A stretch of DNA of 7,509 nucleotides from assembly GCA_913054485.1 (NCBI GenBank), contig CAJXHQ010000145.1, positions 1 to 7,509 of the forward strand, written 5' to 3'. Numbering within the stretch: position 1 is the first letter of the stretch; each line of letters begins with the position of its first letter. A program made the translations under genes and the position numbers. Positions 1 to 6,981 of this stretch are shown here, piece by piece. Below the pieces are notes generated by a model, which was given only the letters and a program-made list of their open reading frames with translations, was not told where the DNA came from and did no database searches. This stretch comes from an uncultured Paracoccaceae bacterium (GTDB lineage: Bacteria; Pseudomonadota; Alphaproteobacteria; Rhodobacterales; Rhodobacteraceae).

Positions 1-93
1 CGCTTCGAAGCGCCTAAAGGGATCCGGTAGCGCTGTGTCAGGGTTTTTCCGTCACGCTTGCGGCTGTTTTTACCAGTTTTCCTTAGGGTTTAC

Positions 94-743
94 ATGTACA
101 AGGTGATTGACTGCCCCTTTGACGTGGGGCGTTTTGCCCCTGCGCTGCGCGCCGCCGGGGTCGAGACGGTGTTCCGCTATTACAACATGCAGAATTCGCG
201 GGTTTTCCCGCATAAATGCCTGACCGCTGCCGAGGCGAGCCAGATGTTTGAAGCCGGGCTGTTCATTGGCACTGTTTTTGAACAGGGCGGCGGCGCGGAT
301 GGCAATATCGCAGAGCTGGACGCGGCGCAGGGCAGGGCCAATGCCGCCCGGGCGCTGGAATTGGCGCAGGGCATCGGCCAGCCCCGCGGCGCGGCGATTT
401 ATTTTACGGTTGACCATGACTATGCCGCGCCGGAGCAGGTTGCGCAGATAAAGCCCTATTTCGAGGCCGTCAAAGAGATCCTGGGGGAGTCCTGCCGGGT
501 GGGCGTTTACGGCTCCGGGCTGATCTCTACCGTGATGAAATCCGCGGTCTTGCCGATCTGATCTGGCTGCCTTCGGCCACCGGCTGGGCGGGTACTGAGG
601 CAGCGCTGAAGGCCGGGAGCTGGGATCTGCGGCAGGTTTACCGGCCCGAAACCCGGGCGGGCGGGGCCTTTGCCTATGACGGGGACATCATCCACCCGGA
701 TGTGCGTGATTGCGGCCGGTTCAGCCGCAGTTCAGACTTTTAA
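94..743 (+). pseudogene. DUF1906 (Rv2525c-like glycoside-hydrolase-like) protein, frameshifted
   Basis: The first reading frame (from ATG 94) gives about 155 residues resembling DUF1906, a glycoside-hydrolase-like TIM barrel. Visible motifs are IDCPFD near residue 5, FRYY near 27, GTVFEQGG near 59, DAAQGRANAARAL near 76, IYFTVDHD near 102 and GVYGSGL near 137. This frame then stops at 559-561. The missing C-terminal part continues at once in the frame one base back: YRDEIRGLADLIWLPSATGW, then GSWDLRQVYRP, GGAFAYDGDIIHPDV and a stop at 741-743. Losing one base near 525-527 explains the break; restoring it gives about 216 aa, a normal size for a single-domain member. No signal peptide is seen. 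ATG 94 is preferred over a TTG at 58 because the conserved start begins there, with only a weak AGGG upstream. The family is thought to act on cell-wall glycans, but the substrate is not established. It is either a real pseudogene or a sequencing error. It converges with trpE, with 18 bp between stops. Confidence 0.78.
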
Positions 744-761
744 CGCCGAGCCCCGAAGGGA

Positions 762-2273
762 TCAGCGATTGCCGTTGCCTGTGAACCGCGCCGCATCAGC
801 CGCGGCGCGGCGGATGGCGTTGGACTTGTGGACGGTCTCCATATACTCGGCCTCCGGGTCGCTGTCATAGACAACGCCGCCGCCGGCCTGGATGTAGAGC
901 TTTTCGTCCTTCACAATGGCGGTACGCAGGGCGATGCAGATATCCATGTCGCCGCCGGCTGAAAAATAGCCGACTCCGCCGCCGTAGACGCCGCGCTTTT
1001 CCGGCTCCAGCTCGTCGATGATCTCCATCGCGCGCACCTTGGGCGCGCCGGAGACAGTGCCTGCCGGCATGCCGGCAAAGAAGGCATCCAGCGCATCCTT
1101 GTCTTCGGCCAGCTCGCCAACAACGTTTGAGACGATGTGCATCACATGGCTGTAACGCTCAATGATGAACTTCTCGGTCGGGCGCACGGTGCCGATCTTG
1201 GAGACGCGGCCAGTGTCGTTGCGGCCCAGATCCAAGAGCATCAGATGCTCGGCCAGTTCTTTTTTATCGGCCAGCAGATCCGCCTCCAGTGCCTTGTCCT
1301 CTTCGGGCGTGGCACCACGCGGGCGGGTGCCTGCGATCGGGCGGATGGTGACCTCGTCGCCAAAGACCCGCACCAGGATCTCGGGGCTGGCCCCGACCAC
1401 CTGGAAGCCGCCGAAGTTGAAGTAGAACATAAAGGGCGAGGGGTTGGTGCGCCGCAGTGAACGGTAGAGCGTGAAGGGCGGCAGCGGGAAGTCCTGGGTC
1501 CAGCGCTGCGCCGGGACCACCTGGAAGATGTCGCCTGCCTTGATATAGTCCTTGGCCTTATCCACCGCGGCCATATAGCCGTCTTTGGTGAAGTTGGAGA
1601 CCGGCGGGGCCACCTCACGGGCATCGCCCAGATCGCGGGTTTCTGCCGGCATGGCGCGTTCTAGATCGCGTACCGCGTCCATCACGCGCTCGGCGGCCTG
1701 CGCATAAGCGGCCTTGGCAGACTGGCCGTCAGCGGCCCAGGCGGGCGACACCACGGTGACTTCACCTTTGACACCGTCCAGCACCGCCACCACCGAGGGG
1801 CGCAGCATCAGCGCATCGGGCAGGCCCAGCGGGTCCGGGTTCACATCCGGCAGCTTTTCCACCAGCCGGATCATGTCATAGCCGAGGTAGCCGAACAGCC
1901 CGGCCGAGGCCTGCGGCAGATCATCCGGCAGGTTGATACGGCTTTCGGCGATCAGCGCGCGGAGCGCATCCAGCGGGTGGCCGTCAAGCGGTTCGAACGC
2001 CTGCGCGTCAAACCGTGCCGAGCGGTTCAGCGAGGCCTGTTCGCCGTCGCAACGCCAGACCAGGTCCGGCTTCATCCCGATGATCGAATAGCGCCCGCGC
2101 ACCTCGCCGCCGGTCACCGATTCGAGCATGAAGGCATCCTTCTGCGCGCCGGTGAGTTTCAGCATCAGGGAAACGGGCGTGTCCAGATCCGCCGCCAAGC
2201 GGGTGTAGACAACCTGGTTTTCGCCGGCCTCATAGGCCTTGGCGAAGGTTTCGAAATCGGGTGTCAGCGCCAT
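762..2273 (-). CDS. trpE: anthranilate synthase component I
   Basis: TrpE, 503 aa, is the large subunit of anthranilate synthase. It converts chorismate plus ammonia, supplied by TrpG from glutamine, to anthranilate, the first committed step of tryptophan synthesis in the cytoplasm. The N-terminal domain carries MLES at residues 49-52, the counterpart of the LLES element that binds tryptophan for feedback inhibition. The chorismate-binding domain (about 230-495) shows NPSPFMFYF (277-285), GASPEIL (294-300), IAGTRPRG (313-320), EHLMLLDLGRND (342-353), the expected catalytic His at 379 (VMHIVSNVVGEL), PAGTVSGAPK (403-412) and the Mg-binding acidic residues E476 and E479 near the C terminus. Length is typical of an unfused TrpE; there is no glutamine amidotransferase fusion. 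It lies 15 nt after the upstream foldase gene, so both are probably on one transcript. The Shine-Dalgarno is weak (CCAGG about 10 nt before ATG). No trp leader peptide is visible directly upstream, as expected for a second gene. trpG is not in the window. Confidence 0.97.
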   Translation of the reverse strand: MALTPDFETFAKAYEAGENQVVYTRLAADLDTPVSLMLKLTGAQKDAFMLESVTGGEVRGRYSIIGMKPDLVWRCDGEQASLNRSARFDAQAFEPLDGHPLDALRALIAESRINLPDDLPQASAGLFGYLGYDMIRLVEKLPDVNPDPLGLPDALMLRPSVVAVLDGVKGEVTVVSPAWAADGQSAKAAYAQAAERVMDAVRDLERAMPAETRDLGDAREVAPPVSNFTKDGYMAAVDKAKDYIKAGDIFQVVPAQRWTQDFPLPPFTLYRSLRRTNPSPFMFYFNFGGFQVVGASPEILVRVFGDEVTIRPIAGTRPRGATPEEDKALEADLLADKKELAEHLMLLDLGRNDTGRVSKIGTVRPTEKFIIERYSHVMHIVSNVVGELAEDKDALDAFFAGMPAGTVSGAPKVRAMEIIDELEPEKRGVYGGGVGYFSAGGDMDICIALRTAIVKDEKLYIQAGGGVVYDSDPEAEYMETVHKSNAIRRAAADAARFTGNGNR

Positions 2274-2288
2274 GGAACAGGAACCTGG

Positions 2289-4130
2289 TTACTGGAAGTT
2301 GGCGTGAACGGCGTTGATAGCCTGGTCGTTCACGGTGGGCTGGGCGCGCAGCTGGGCGTCGCGTGCAAAGGCCTGGAACAGCGCTTCGGCCAGCGCCTGG
2401 TCGAGCTGCGCGCCAAGGGCGGTTGCAAGTGCTGCCATCTCTTCGCTTTCAAGCGGCGCGAGCACCTCATTGAGCTTCAGGATCACGGTGCTGTCCGCAT
2501 CTGCAACCACACGCAGCTCGCCCGGTTCCATTTCGAAGAGCTGGGTCATCATGTCCGCAGGCGTGCCGTCCAGATAGGCTGTGCGGGTCAGACCGTCTTC
2601 GGAAGTCATGGTCAGGTCTTCGTCAAAGGCGCCATTGGCCTCGGCGCGGGCTTTGATCGATTCTGCCTGGGTGGCCAGCGCGTTCTGCCGCTGTTCCGTG
2701 TTCCAGCCGCGCAGGGCCTTGTCCTGCGCATCGGCCAGCGGCTCGGGGCGCTCCGCCAGAACCTCGTCGAGACGCAGCGCAAAGAGGCTGCCGTCTTCCA
2801 GGAAATCCACCGCGGGGAAGTCTTCTTCGCTGACCGCGGCTGCGGCATCGCGGAAGGCGCTGTAGGCGGCGATGCCGTCACCGCTGTCGGCGGTCCACGC
2901 GATGGTGTCCACCATCAGGCCGGCCTCTGTAGCCAGTTCTTCCAGCGTTGCACCGCCGGCCAGCAGGTCGTCGATATCCTCGGCCTGGCCTTCGATCAGG
3001 CGGCGGGCGCGGCCGGCGGCGATTTCGTCGCGCAGCTCTGCCTGGGCTTCTTCAAAGGGGGTGTTCTGCGCCGACAGCACGCCGTTGATACGGAACAGGG
3101 CCGGGCCCAGATCGGAGGGCAGCGGGCCTGTCACCATGCCGGCTTGGGCGGCAAAGACACCTTCGGCAGAAACGCCCAGCTCTTCGGCGGTCATGTCGCC
3201 GAGGTCGATATCGGCCAGCTCGAGACCGCGCTCATCGGTCAGCTCTGCGAAGGTCACCTCGCCGGCGTCCAGACGGGCCTTGGCTGCAGCGGCGTCCGCG
3301 TCGCTGCTGAAGGCCAGGCGTTCCACCAGGCGGCGCTCGGGCACCTGGTATTGTCCGGCGCGGTCTTCATAAAGCTGGCGCAGCGCGTCTTCGTCCACCT
3401 GCACCTCGTCCATCACCATGTCCGGGCTCAGTACGGCATAGGTGATTTTGCGGGTTTCGGGCAGGGTGAAAAGATCCGGGTTTGCCTCGTAGAACTCCTG
3501 CAGCTCTGCCTCACTCGGCGCGAGGGCGATCATTGCGGTCTCGCTGGTCTTCAGCTGCACCCAGTCAAAGCTGCGGCGCGCGCCGATGTAGCCGACCATC
3601 GCATCGGCGAGGGTTTCCGGCATCTTGGTGCCTGCCATGATGGCGCTCTGCACCAGGATGCGGGCCGTCTCGCGGCGCACATCTTCTTCGAAGTCGCGTT
3701 CGCTCAGTCCGACGCGGTCCAGCGCGAACGTATAGGTGTCGCGGTCAAAACTGCCGGAAGCGTTTTGGAATGAGTCGATCTGAGTGATCTCGTTCAGCAG
3801 GGTATTGTCACCAATCGACAGGCCCAGGGCCTCCACTTCGCTGTCCATTGCAGCGGTGGTGACAAGGCGGCTCAGCACCTGGCGGTCGAGGCCAAAAGCG
3901 GTCATCTGCGCGATGGTGAACGCCTGGCCGGTCTGCTGCTGCAGCGCCTGCTGCTCGCGCTGCAGTTCACGGGCGTATTCCTCGACCGTGATGTCCTGGG
4001 TGCCTGCGGTGGCGACCGCGCTGGCATTGCCGGTGAAGTTCACCGCGCCAAAGCCGGCCAGACCCACGATGAGCATCCCCATAAGGATCCAGACGAAGGT
4101 TTTGGAAAGATGTTTCATGCCTGCGGCCAT
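2289..4130 (-). CDS. membrane-anchored SurA/PpiD-like peptidyl-prolyl isomerase (foldase)
   Basis: This 613-aa protein has the PpiD layout: a short cytoplasmic N terminus, one transmembrane helix at about 11-30 (TFVWILMGMLIVGLAGFGAV), and a long acidic periplasmic part. Residues about 40-200 are helical and Gln-rich, like the SurA N-terminal chaperone domain. Residues about 266-350 resemble a degenerate parvulin domain, ending in SDLGPALFRINGVL, followed by a further helical region. Length is close to E. coli PpiD (623 aa). The glycine-rich motif and catalytic pattern of active parvulins are not evident, so chaperone rather than isomerase activity is likely (inference). In the family these proteins assist folding of newly translocated envelope proteins next to the Sec translocon. 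The start at 4130 is supported by AAGAGGGC a few bases upstream; Met5 at 4118 is a less likely alternative. It is followed 15 nt later by trpE, a pairing I recall from other alphaproteobacteria. The symbol ppiD would be reasonable, but orthology is not proven. Confidence 0.9.
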   Translation of the reverse strand: MAAGMKHLSKTFVWILMGMLIVGLAGFGAVNFTGNASAVATAGTQDITVEEYARELQREQQALQQQTGQAFTIAQMTAFGLDRQVLSRLVTTAAMDSEVEALGLSIGDNTLLNEITQIDSFQNASGSFDRDTYTFALDRVGLSERDFEEDVRRETARILVQSAIMAGTKMPETLADAMVGYIGARRSFDWVQLKTSETAMIALAPSEAELQEFYEANPDLFTLPETRKITYAVLSPDMVMDEVQVDEDALRQLYEDRAGQYQVPERRLVERLAFSSDADAAAAKARLDAGEVTFAELTDERGLELADIDLGDMTAEELGVSAEGVFAAQAGMVTGPLPSDLGPALFRINGVLSAQNTPFEEAQAELRDEIAAGRARRLIEGQAEDIDDLLAGGATLEELATEAGLMVDTIAWTADSGDGIAAYSAFRDAAAAVSEEDFPAVDFLEDGSLFALRLDEVLAERPEPLADAQDKALRGWNTEQRQNALATQAESIKARAEANGAFDEDLTMTSEDGLTRTAYLDGTPADMMTQLFEMEPGELRVVADADSTVILKLNEVLAPLESEEMAALATALGAQLDQALAEALFQAFARDAQLRAQPTVNDQAINAVHANFQ

Positions 4131-4163
4131 GATGCCCTCTTGATGCCTGTGCCCCTTTGGAAT

Positions 4164-4186
4164 GCGCCGAACGGTTGAGTCGGCGC
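4164..4186. repeat. inverted repeat upstream of the foldase gene
   Basis: GCGCCGA (4164-4170) and TCGGCGC (4180-4186) form a perfect 7-bp inverted repeat with a 9-nt loop, 34-56 nt upstream of the foldase start. No T-run follows on either strand, so it is not a standard terminator. It may be an RNA hairpin in the 5' leader of the foldase-trpE transcript or a protein-binding dyad. Function unknown. Confidence 0.45.
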
Positions 4187-4224
4187 GGGGATGCTGAAAT
4201 TGTTGCTGCCCTCAATACGCTGCC

Positions 4225-4238
4225 GCCCCCTGAGGGGC
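4225..4238 (-). terminator. weak GC hairpin after the aminotransferase gene
   Basis: GCCCC (4225-4229), loop CTGA, GGGGC (4234-4238), starting 17 nt past the aminotransferase stop codon on the - strand. The stem is only 5 bp and no U-tract follows, so at best it is a weak or factor-dependent terminator or an mRNA end stabiliser. Whether the aminotransferase transcript reads into the foldase-trpE operon is therefore open. Confidence 0.22.
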
Positions 4239-4254
4239 AAGCCGGCCTCGAAGA

Positions 4255-5430
4255 TCAGCCGCCGAAGGATGCCAAACGCCGGAAAAGCCGCTCAATTCCG
4301 GCGCTGTCAATGTTGGCAAAGGCAATGCGGAACTGCCGGTGGCCCGCTGGATCACCGGCCGGCTGAAACATCGTGCCGGGCAGCGCCAGAACCGAGGCCT
4401 CGCCGACCAGCCGCCGGGCGATCTCGTCCGAGGAGGCCTCAAACGGGTGCTCGACATAGGCGAAATACGCACCGCAGCCCAAAAGCTTCCAGCCTTTTGC
4501 GGCCAGCAGCGGGAAGCCGTCTTCGATGGCCCCGCGGCGCACCAGGATCCCGGCCCGCTCGCCCGCCAGCCAGTCCTGCAGGTTGCCTATGCCCCAATGG
4601 GCCGCGATCTGGCCCAGCTGGTTGGGGCAGATGGTGACGGTGTCGAGGAATTTCTCCATCTCCATCAGCCGCGCCGCCGAGGTGGCAATCGCACCCACCC
4701 GGTGGCCGGTCAGCCGGTAGGCCTTGGAGAAGGAATAAAGATGGATCAGCGTCTCTTCCCAGCCGGGTTGCTGGAACAGCGCATGCGGCGCACCGCTGCG
4801 GCTGTCGAAATCGCGGTAGGTCTCGTCCACGATCAGCGCGATACCATTCTGTCTGGCCAGTTCGTAAAACCCCTGCAGCAGCCCGGCGGGGTATTCCGCA
4901 CCGGTCGGGTTGCTGGGGGTGACCAGCAGAAGGGCGCGGGTTTTATCCGTGATCAGCGCGCGGGCGTCCTCCAGCCCCGGCAGCATGCCGTCGCCCGCGG
5001 GCAGCGGCACGGCCGTAACGCCGCTGAGGTCGAGCCACATTTTGTGGTTGAAATACCAAGGTGTCGGGATGATCACCTCGTCCCCTTCACCGCACAGGGA
5101 GGCCACGGCCGCCGCAAAAGCCTGGTTGCAGCCGGAGGTGATTCCAACCTGCGCCGGGGTTACCGCGGCTTCGTAATGCTGCGAGATCTGCGCCGCCAAA
5201 GCCGCGCGCAGCTCCGGCCGGCCCAGAACGGGACCATAGAGATGGGCGGAGGCCTCATTGCGGGCGGCCTCAGCGATCACCTCGCGCAGAGCAGCAGGGG
5301 GCGGGTCAATCGGCGCAGCCTGGCTGACGTTCAGCAGCGGGCGGTCATTGGGAAAAGAGACGTCCGCAACCCAGCGGCGCGACTCCACAATGGGAGAGAC
5401 AAAGGTGGCGGCGGTGCGGGGCAGGGGCAT
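4255..5430 (-). CDS. class I/II pyridoxal-phosphate aminotransferase
   Basis: This is a fold-type I PLP aminotransferase (aspartate aminotransferase superfamily), probably cytosolic. Numbered from the upstream ATG at 5445 (396 aa), it shows Y70 in HLYGPVLG, the cofactor phosphate-loop region SGCNQAF (104-110), aromatic W130 that may stack on the PLP ring, NPTG with N179 (179-182), VDETYRDF with D207 contacting the pyridine nitrogen, SFSKAYRLTGHRVG with Schiff-base K241, and R373 (QFRIAFAN) for the substrate carboxylate. All catalytic residues expected of an active enzyme are present. I prefer the ATG at 5430 because AGGA sits 6 nt upstream; the ATG at 5445 lacks a well-placed Shine-Dalgarno. 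The amino donor and keto acid cannot be read from the sequence: aspartate, alanine, aromatic or methionine-related acids are all possible. The gpt terminator just upstream implies its own promoter in about 5431-5498, but I could not identify one. Confidence 0.93.
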   Translation of the reverse strand: MPLPRTAATFVSPIVESRRWVADVSFPNDRPLLNVSQAAPIDPPPAALREVIAEAARNEASAHLYGPVLGRPELRAALAAQISQHYEAAVTPAQVGITSGCNQAFAAAVASLCGEGDEVIIPTPWYFNHKMWLDLSGVTAVPLPAGDGMLPGLEDARALITDKTRALLLVTPSNPTGAEYPAGLLQGFYELARQNGIALIVDETYRDFDSRSGAPHALFQQPGWEETLIHLYSFSKAYRLTGHRVGAIATSAARLMEMEKFLDTVTICPNQLGQIAAHWGIGNLQDWLAGERAGILVRRGAIEDGFPLLAAKGWKLLGCGAYFAYVEHPFEASSDEIARRLVGEASVLALPGTMFQPAGDPAGHRQFRIAFANIDSAGIERLFRRLASFGG

Positions 5431-5468
5431 CTCAAATCCTGGCATTGGAAACTGACCGCCAATGGGTG

Positions 5469-5481
5469 GCAGAGCCTCTGC
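5469..5481. repeat. 13-bp palindrome upstream of the aminotransferase gene
   Basis: GCAGAG-C-CTCTGC is a perfect 6-bp inverted repeat around one central base. It lies 38 nt upstream of the preferred aminotransferase start and downstream of the gpt terminator, in the only space available for that gene's promoter. It could be a regulator-binding site, but an isolated palindrome of this size in GC-rich DNA may be chance. Confidence 0.3.
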
Positions 5482-5498
5482 GCCTGATCAAGGCCCGT

Positions 5499-5529
5499 AA
5501 AACAAAAACGCGCCCCGGGGGGGGCGCGT
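5499..5529 (-). terminator. intrinsic terminator of gpt
   Basis: On the - strand the RNA would form a perfect 9-bp stem, ACGCGCCCC pairing with GGGGCGCGT (arms 5521-5529 and 5508-5516), with a 4-nt loop. The T-rich tail TTTTTGTTTT follows directly. It starts about 21 nt past the gpt stop codon. This is the strongest terminator in the window and separates gpt from the aminotransferase gene. Confidence 0.9.
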
Positions 5530-5550
5530 CTGTGCTGATTGGCGCAGGCG

Positions 5551-6054
5551 TCAGTCGGTGCCGCGGTAGGGCTCGACATATTGCAGGGCCATGTCCCAGG
5601 GGAAAAAGATCCAGGTGTCCTGGCTCACTTCGGTGATGAACGTGTCGACCATCGGCCGGCCCTTCGGCTTGGCATAGACAGTGGCGAAATGCGCCTTGGG
5701 GAAGAGCTTGCGCACCAGGTCCAGGGTTTTGCCGCTGTCGACCAGGTCATCGATGATCAGGATGCCTTCACCATCGCCCATCAGTTCGGCATCCGGCGAC
5801 TTCAGCACCTGGGCCGCGCCCTGGTCCTGGTGGCTGTAGGATTTCACCGAGATCGTGACGACGGTGCAGATGACCAGCTCGCGGCTGACGATCATGGCCG
5901 GTGCCATGCCGCCGCGGGTGATCGCCACCACTGCTTTCCAGGCACCATTGTCCGGGCCTTGCCCGTCCAGCCGCCAGGCCAGCGCGCGGCTGTCGCGGTG
6001 GATCTGGTCCCAGCTGATGTGAAAGCCTTTTTCATGCGGCAGGCGGTCGGTCAT
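5551..6054 (-). CDS. gpt: xanthine(-guanine) phosphoribosyltransferase
   Basis: This 167-aa type I phosphoribosyltransferase resembles E. coli Gpt (152 aa) along its whole length. The family transfers phosphoribose from PRPP to xanthine or guanine (and more weakly hypoxanthine), giving XMP, GMP or IMP in purine salvage. The PRPP-binding signature [13 protein letters not shown] spans about residues 98-110. The TRGG element at 46-49 matches the E. coli SRGG segment. The [10 protein letters not shown] stretch (128-137) and the C-terminal [11 protein letters not shown] hood (145-155), with W148 and W153, match the purine-binding region of Gpt and distinguish it from hypoxanthine-specific Hpt enzymes. 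The N terminus is a little longer than in E. coli. The start at 6054 has GGGGA about 8 nt upstream. It has a strong terminator downstream and another terminator (that of fabI) upstream, so it is probably monocistronic. No purine riboswitch is recognisable in the 117-nt leader. Confidence 0.95.
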   Translation of the reverse strand: MTDRLPHEKGFHISWDQIHRDSRALAWRLDGQGPDNGAWKAVVAITRGGMAPAMIVSRELVICTVVTISVKSYSHQDQGAAQVLKSPDAELMGDGEGILIIDDLVDSGKTLDLVRKLFPKAHFATVYAKPKGRPMVDTFITEVSQDTWIFFPWDMALQYVEPYRGTD

Positions 6055-6088
6055 GGCAGTGTCCCCGGGGTGAAGGTTGGTCTTTGGT

Positions 6089-6110
6089 CAAAAAGCCCCG
6101 GCTGGGGCTT
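6089..6110 (-). terminator. intrinsic terminator of fabI
   Basis: On the - strand, AAGCCCC (from 6110) pairs with GGGGCTT over 7 bp around a 4-nt AGCC loop, then runs into TTTTTG. It lies about 60 nt past the fabI stop codon and about 35 nt before the gpt start, so it should end fabI transcripts before gpt. The + strand copy has no T-run, so it acts in one direction. Confidence 0.8.
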
Positions 6111-6117
6111 CGGGTGC

Positions 6118-6145
6118 AAGATACAGCAACGCCCGCTCCCGGCAA
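6118..6145 (-). promoter_or_regulatory. candidate sigma70-type promoter for gpt
   Basis: On the - strand TTGCCG (6145-6140) and TATCTT (6123-6118) are separated by 16 bp, each matching four of six consensus bases. A start site would fall near 6111, immediately before the fabI terminator hairpin, so that hairpin would become the very 5' end of gpt mRNA. The prediction rests on consensus matching only. Confidence 0.33.
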
Positions 6146-6171
6146 TGCGGCGCGGGTGATGGCTGAGGTGT

Positions 6172-6975
6172 TTACTTGGTCAGGTCCGGCGCGTCGACAG
6201 CTTTCATGCCGACCACGTGGTAGCCCGCATCCACATGCAGGTTTTCGCCGGTGACGCCGCTTGACAGATCCGACAGCAGGTAGAGCGCGGATTTGCCCAC
6301 GTCATCGGTGGTCACATTGCGCCGCAGCGGCGAGTTCAGCTCGTTCCACTTCATGATGTAGCGGAAGTCGCCGATGCCGGAGGCGGCCAGTGTCTTGATC
6401 GGACCGGCCGAGATCGCATTGACCCGGATGCCGTCTTTGCCCAGATCCTCGGCCAGGTATTTGATCGAGGCTTCCAGCCCTGCCTTGGCGACACCCATGA
6501 CATTATAATGCGGCATCACCTGCTCGGCACCATAATAGGTCAGCGTCAGCATGGAGCCGCCGTCGGGCATCATCTTCTCTGCGCGTGCCGCAACGGCAGT
6601 GAAGGAATAGACCGAGATGTCCATCGTCATCGCGAAATTGCCGCGGCTGGTGTCCACGTAGCGGCCGCGCAGCTCGTTCTTGTCGGAAAAGCCGATGGCG
6701 TGCACCACGAAGTCCAGCTTGCCCCATTTCTCTTCCAGCGCGGCAAACAGCGCGTCGATGGAGGCGTCGTCGGAGACATCGCAGGGCAGGACAATGCCGC
6801 TGCCCAGCTGTTCGGCCAGCGGTCCGACCCGTTTCAGGAGCGCGTCGCCCTGGTAGGAAAACGCCAGCTCCGCGCCGGCCTCGGCGCAGGCTTTGGCAAT
6901 GCCCCACGCGATGGATTTGTCATTTGCCAGACCCATGATCAAGCCGCGCTTGCCGGCCATAAGCTGATTGGACAT
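6172..6975 (-). CDS. fabI: enoyl-[acyl-carrier-protein] reductase (NADH) FabI
   Basis: FabI, 267 aa, is a short-chain dehydrogenase/reductase that reduces trans-2-enoyl-ACP to acyl-ACP, the last step of each type II fatty-acid elongation cycle, in the cytoplasm. The N-terminal Rossmann segment has the FabI form GLIMGLANDKSIAWGIA (11-27) instead of the classical SDR glycine motif. CDVSD (65-69) and FVVHAIGFSDK (89-99) line the cofactor pocket. The catalytic region TYYGAEQVMPHYNVMGVAK holds Y147 (E. coli Y146), Y157 (E. coli Y156) and K164 (E. coli K163). This Tyr-x6-Lys spacing is typical of FabI and is the class inhibited by triclosan; sensitivity here is not shown. ISAGPIKTLAASGI (188-201) is the substrate-binding loop. 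Length is normal. The ATG at 6975 has GGAG 7 nt upstream, and that Shine-Dalgarno can pair within a leader hairpin. An intrinsic terminator follows. Confidence 0.97.
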   Translation of the reverse strand: MSNQLMAGKRGLIMGLANDKSIAWGIAKACAEAGAELAFSYQGDALLKRVGPLAEQLGSGIVLPCDVSDDASIDALFAALEEKWGKLDFVVHAIGFSDKNELRGRYVDTSRGNFAMTMDISVYSFTAVAARAEKMMPDGGSMLTLTYYGAEQVMPHYNVMGVAKAGLEASIKYLAEDLGKDGIRVNAISAGPIKTLAASGIGDFRYIMKWNELNSPLRRNVTTDDVGKSALYLLSDLSSGVTGENLHVDAGYHVVGMKAVDAPDLTK

Positions 6976-6981
6976 TCAGGT

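Noticed and set aside
1..12. Palindrome CGCTTCGAAGCG at the left edge
   Set aside because: It is perfect but short, is not followed by a T-run, and its left context is outside the window, so no role can be assigned.
58..93. Upstream TTG start for the DUF1906 gene adding 12 residues
   Set aside because: The extra hydrophobic residues are not part of the conserved family start, and ATG 94 begins directly at the conserved segment.
1977..3773. Long open frame on the + strand (598 codons)
   Set aside because: It is antisense to trpE and the foldase gene, which have clear family motifs; its translation is a low-complexity product of GC-rich codon bias with no recognisable domain.
4187..4254. Promoter for the foldase-trpE operon
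   Set aside because: A TTGAGG hexamer is present on the - strand (4215-4210), but no acceptable -10 lies at 16-18 bp, so no promoter is called.
4339..5487. Open frame of 382 codons on the + strand
   Set aside because: It is the antisense shadow of the aminotransferase gene, which has all PLP-site motifs on the - strand.
5539..6159. Open frame of 206 codons on the + strand
   Set aside because: Antisense to gpt, and it reads through the gpt/fabI spacer and the fabI terminator; no domain is recognisable.
6055..6171. Purine riboswitch upstream of gpt
   Set aside because: No conserved three-way junction core is recognisable; the only structure is the 7-bp fabI terminator hairpin.
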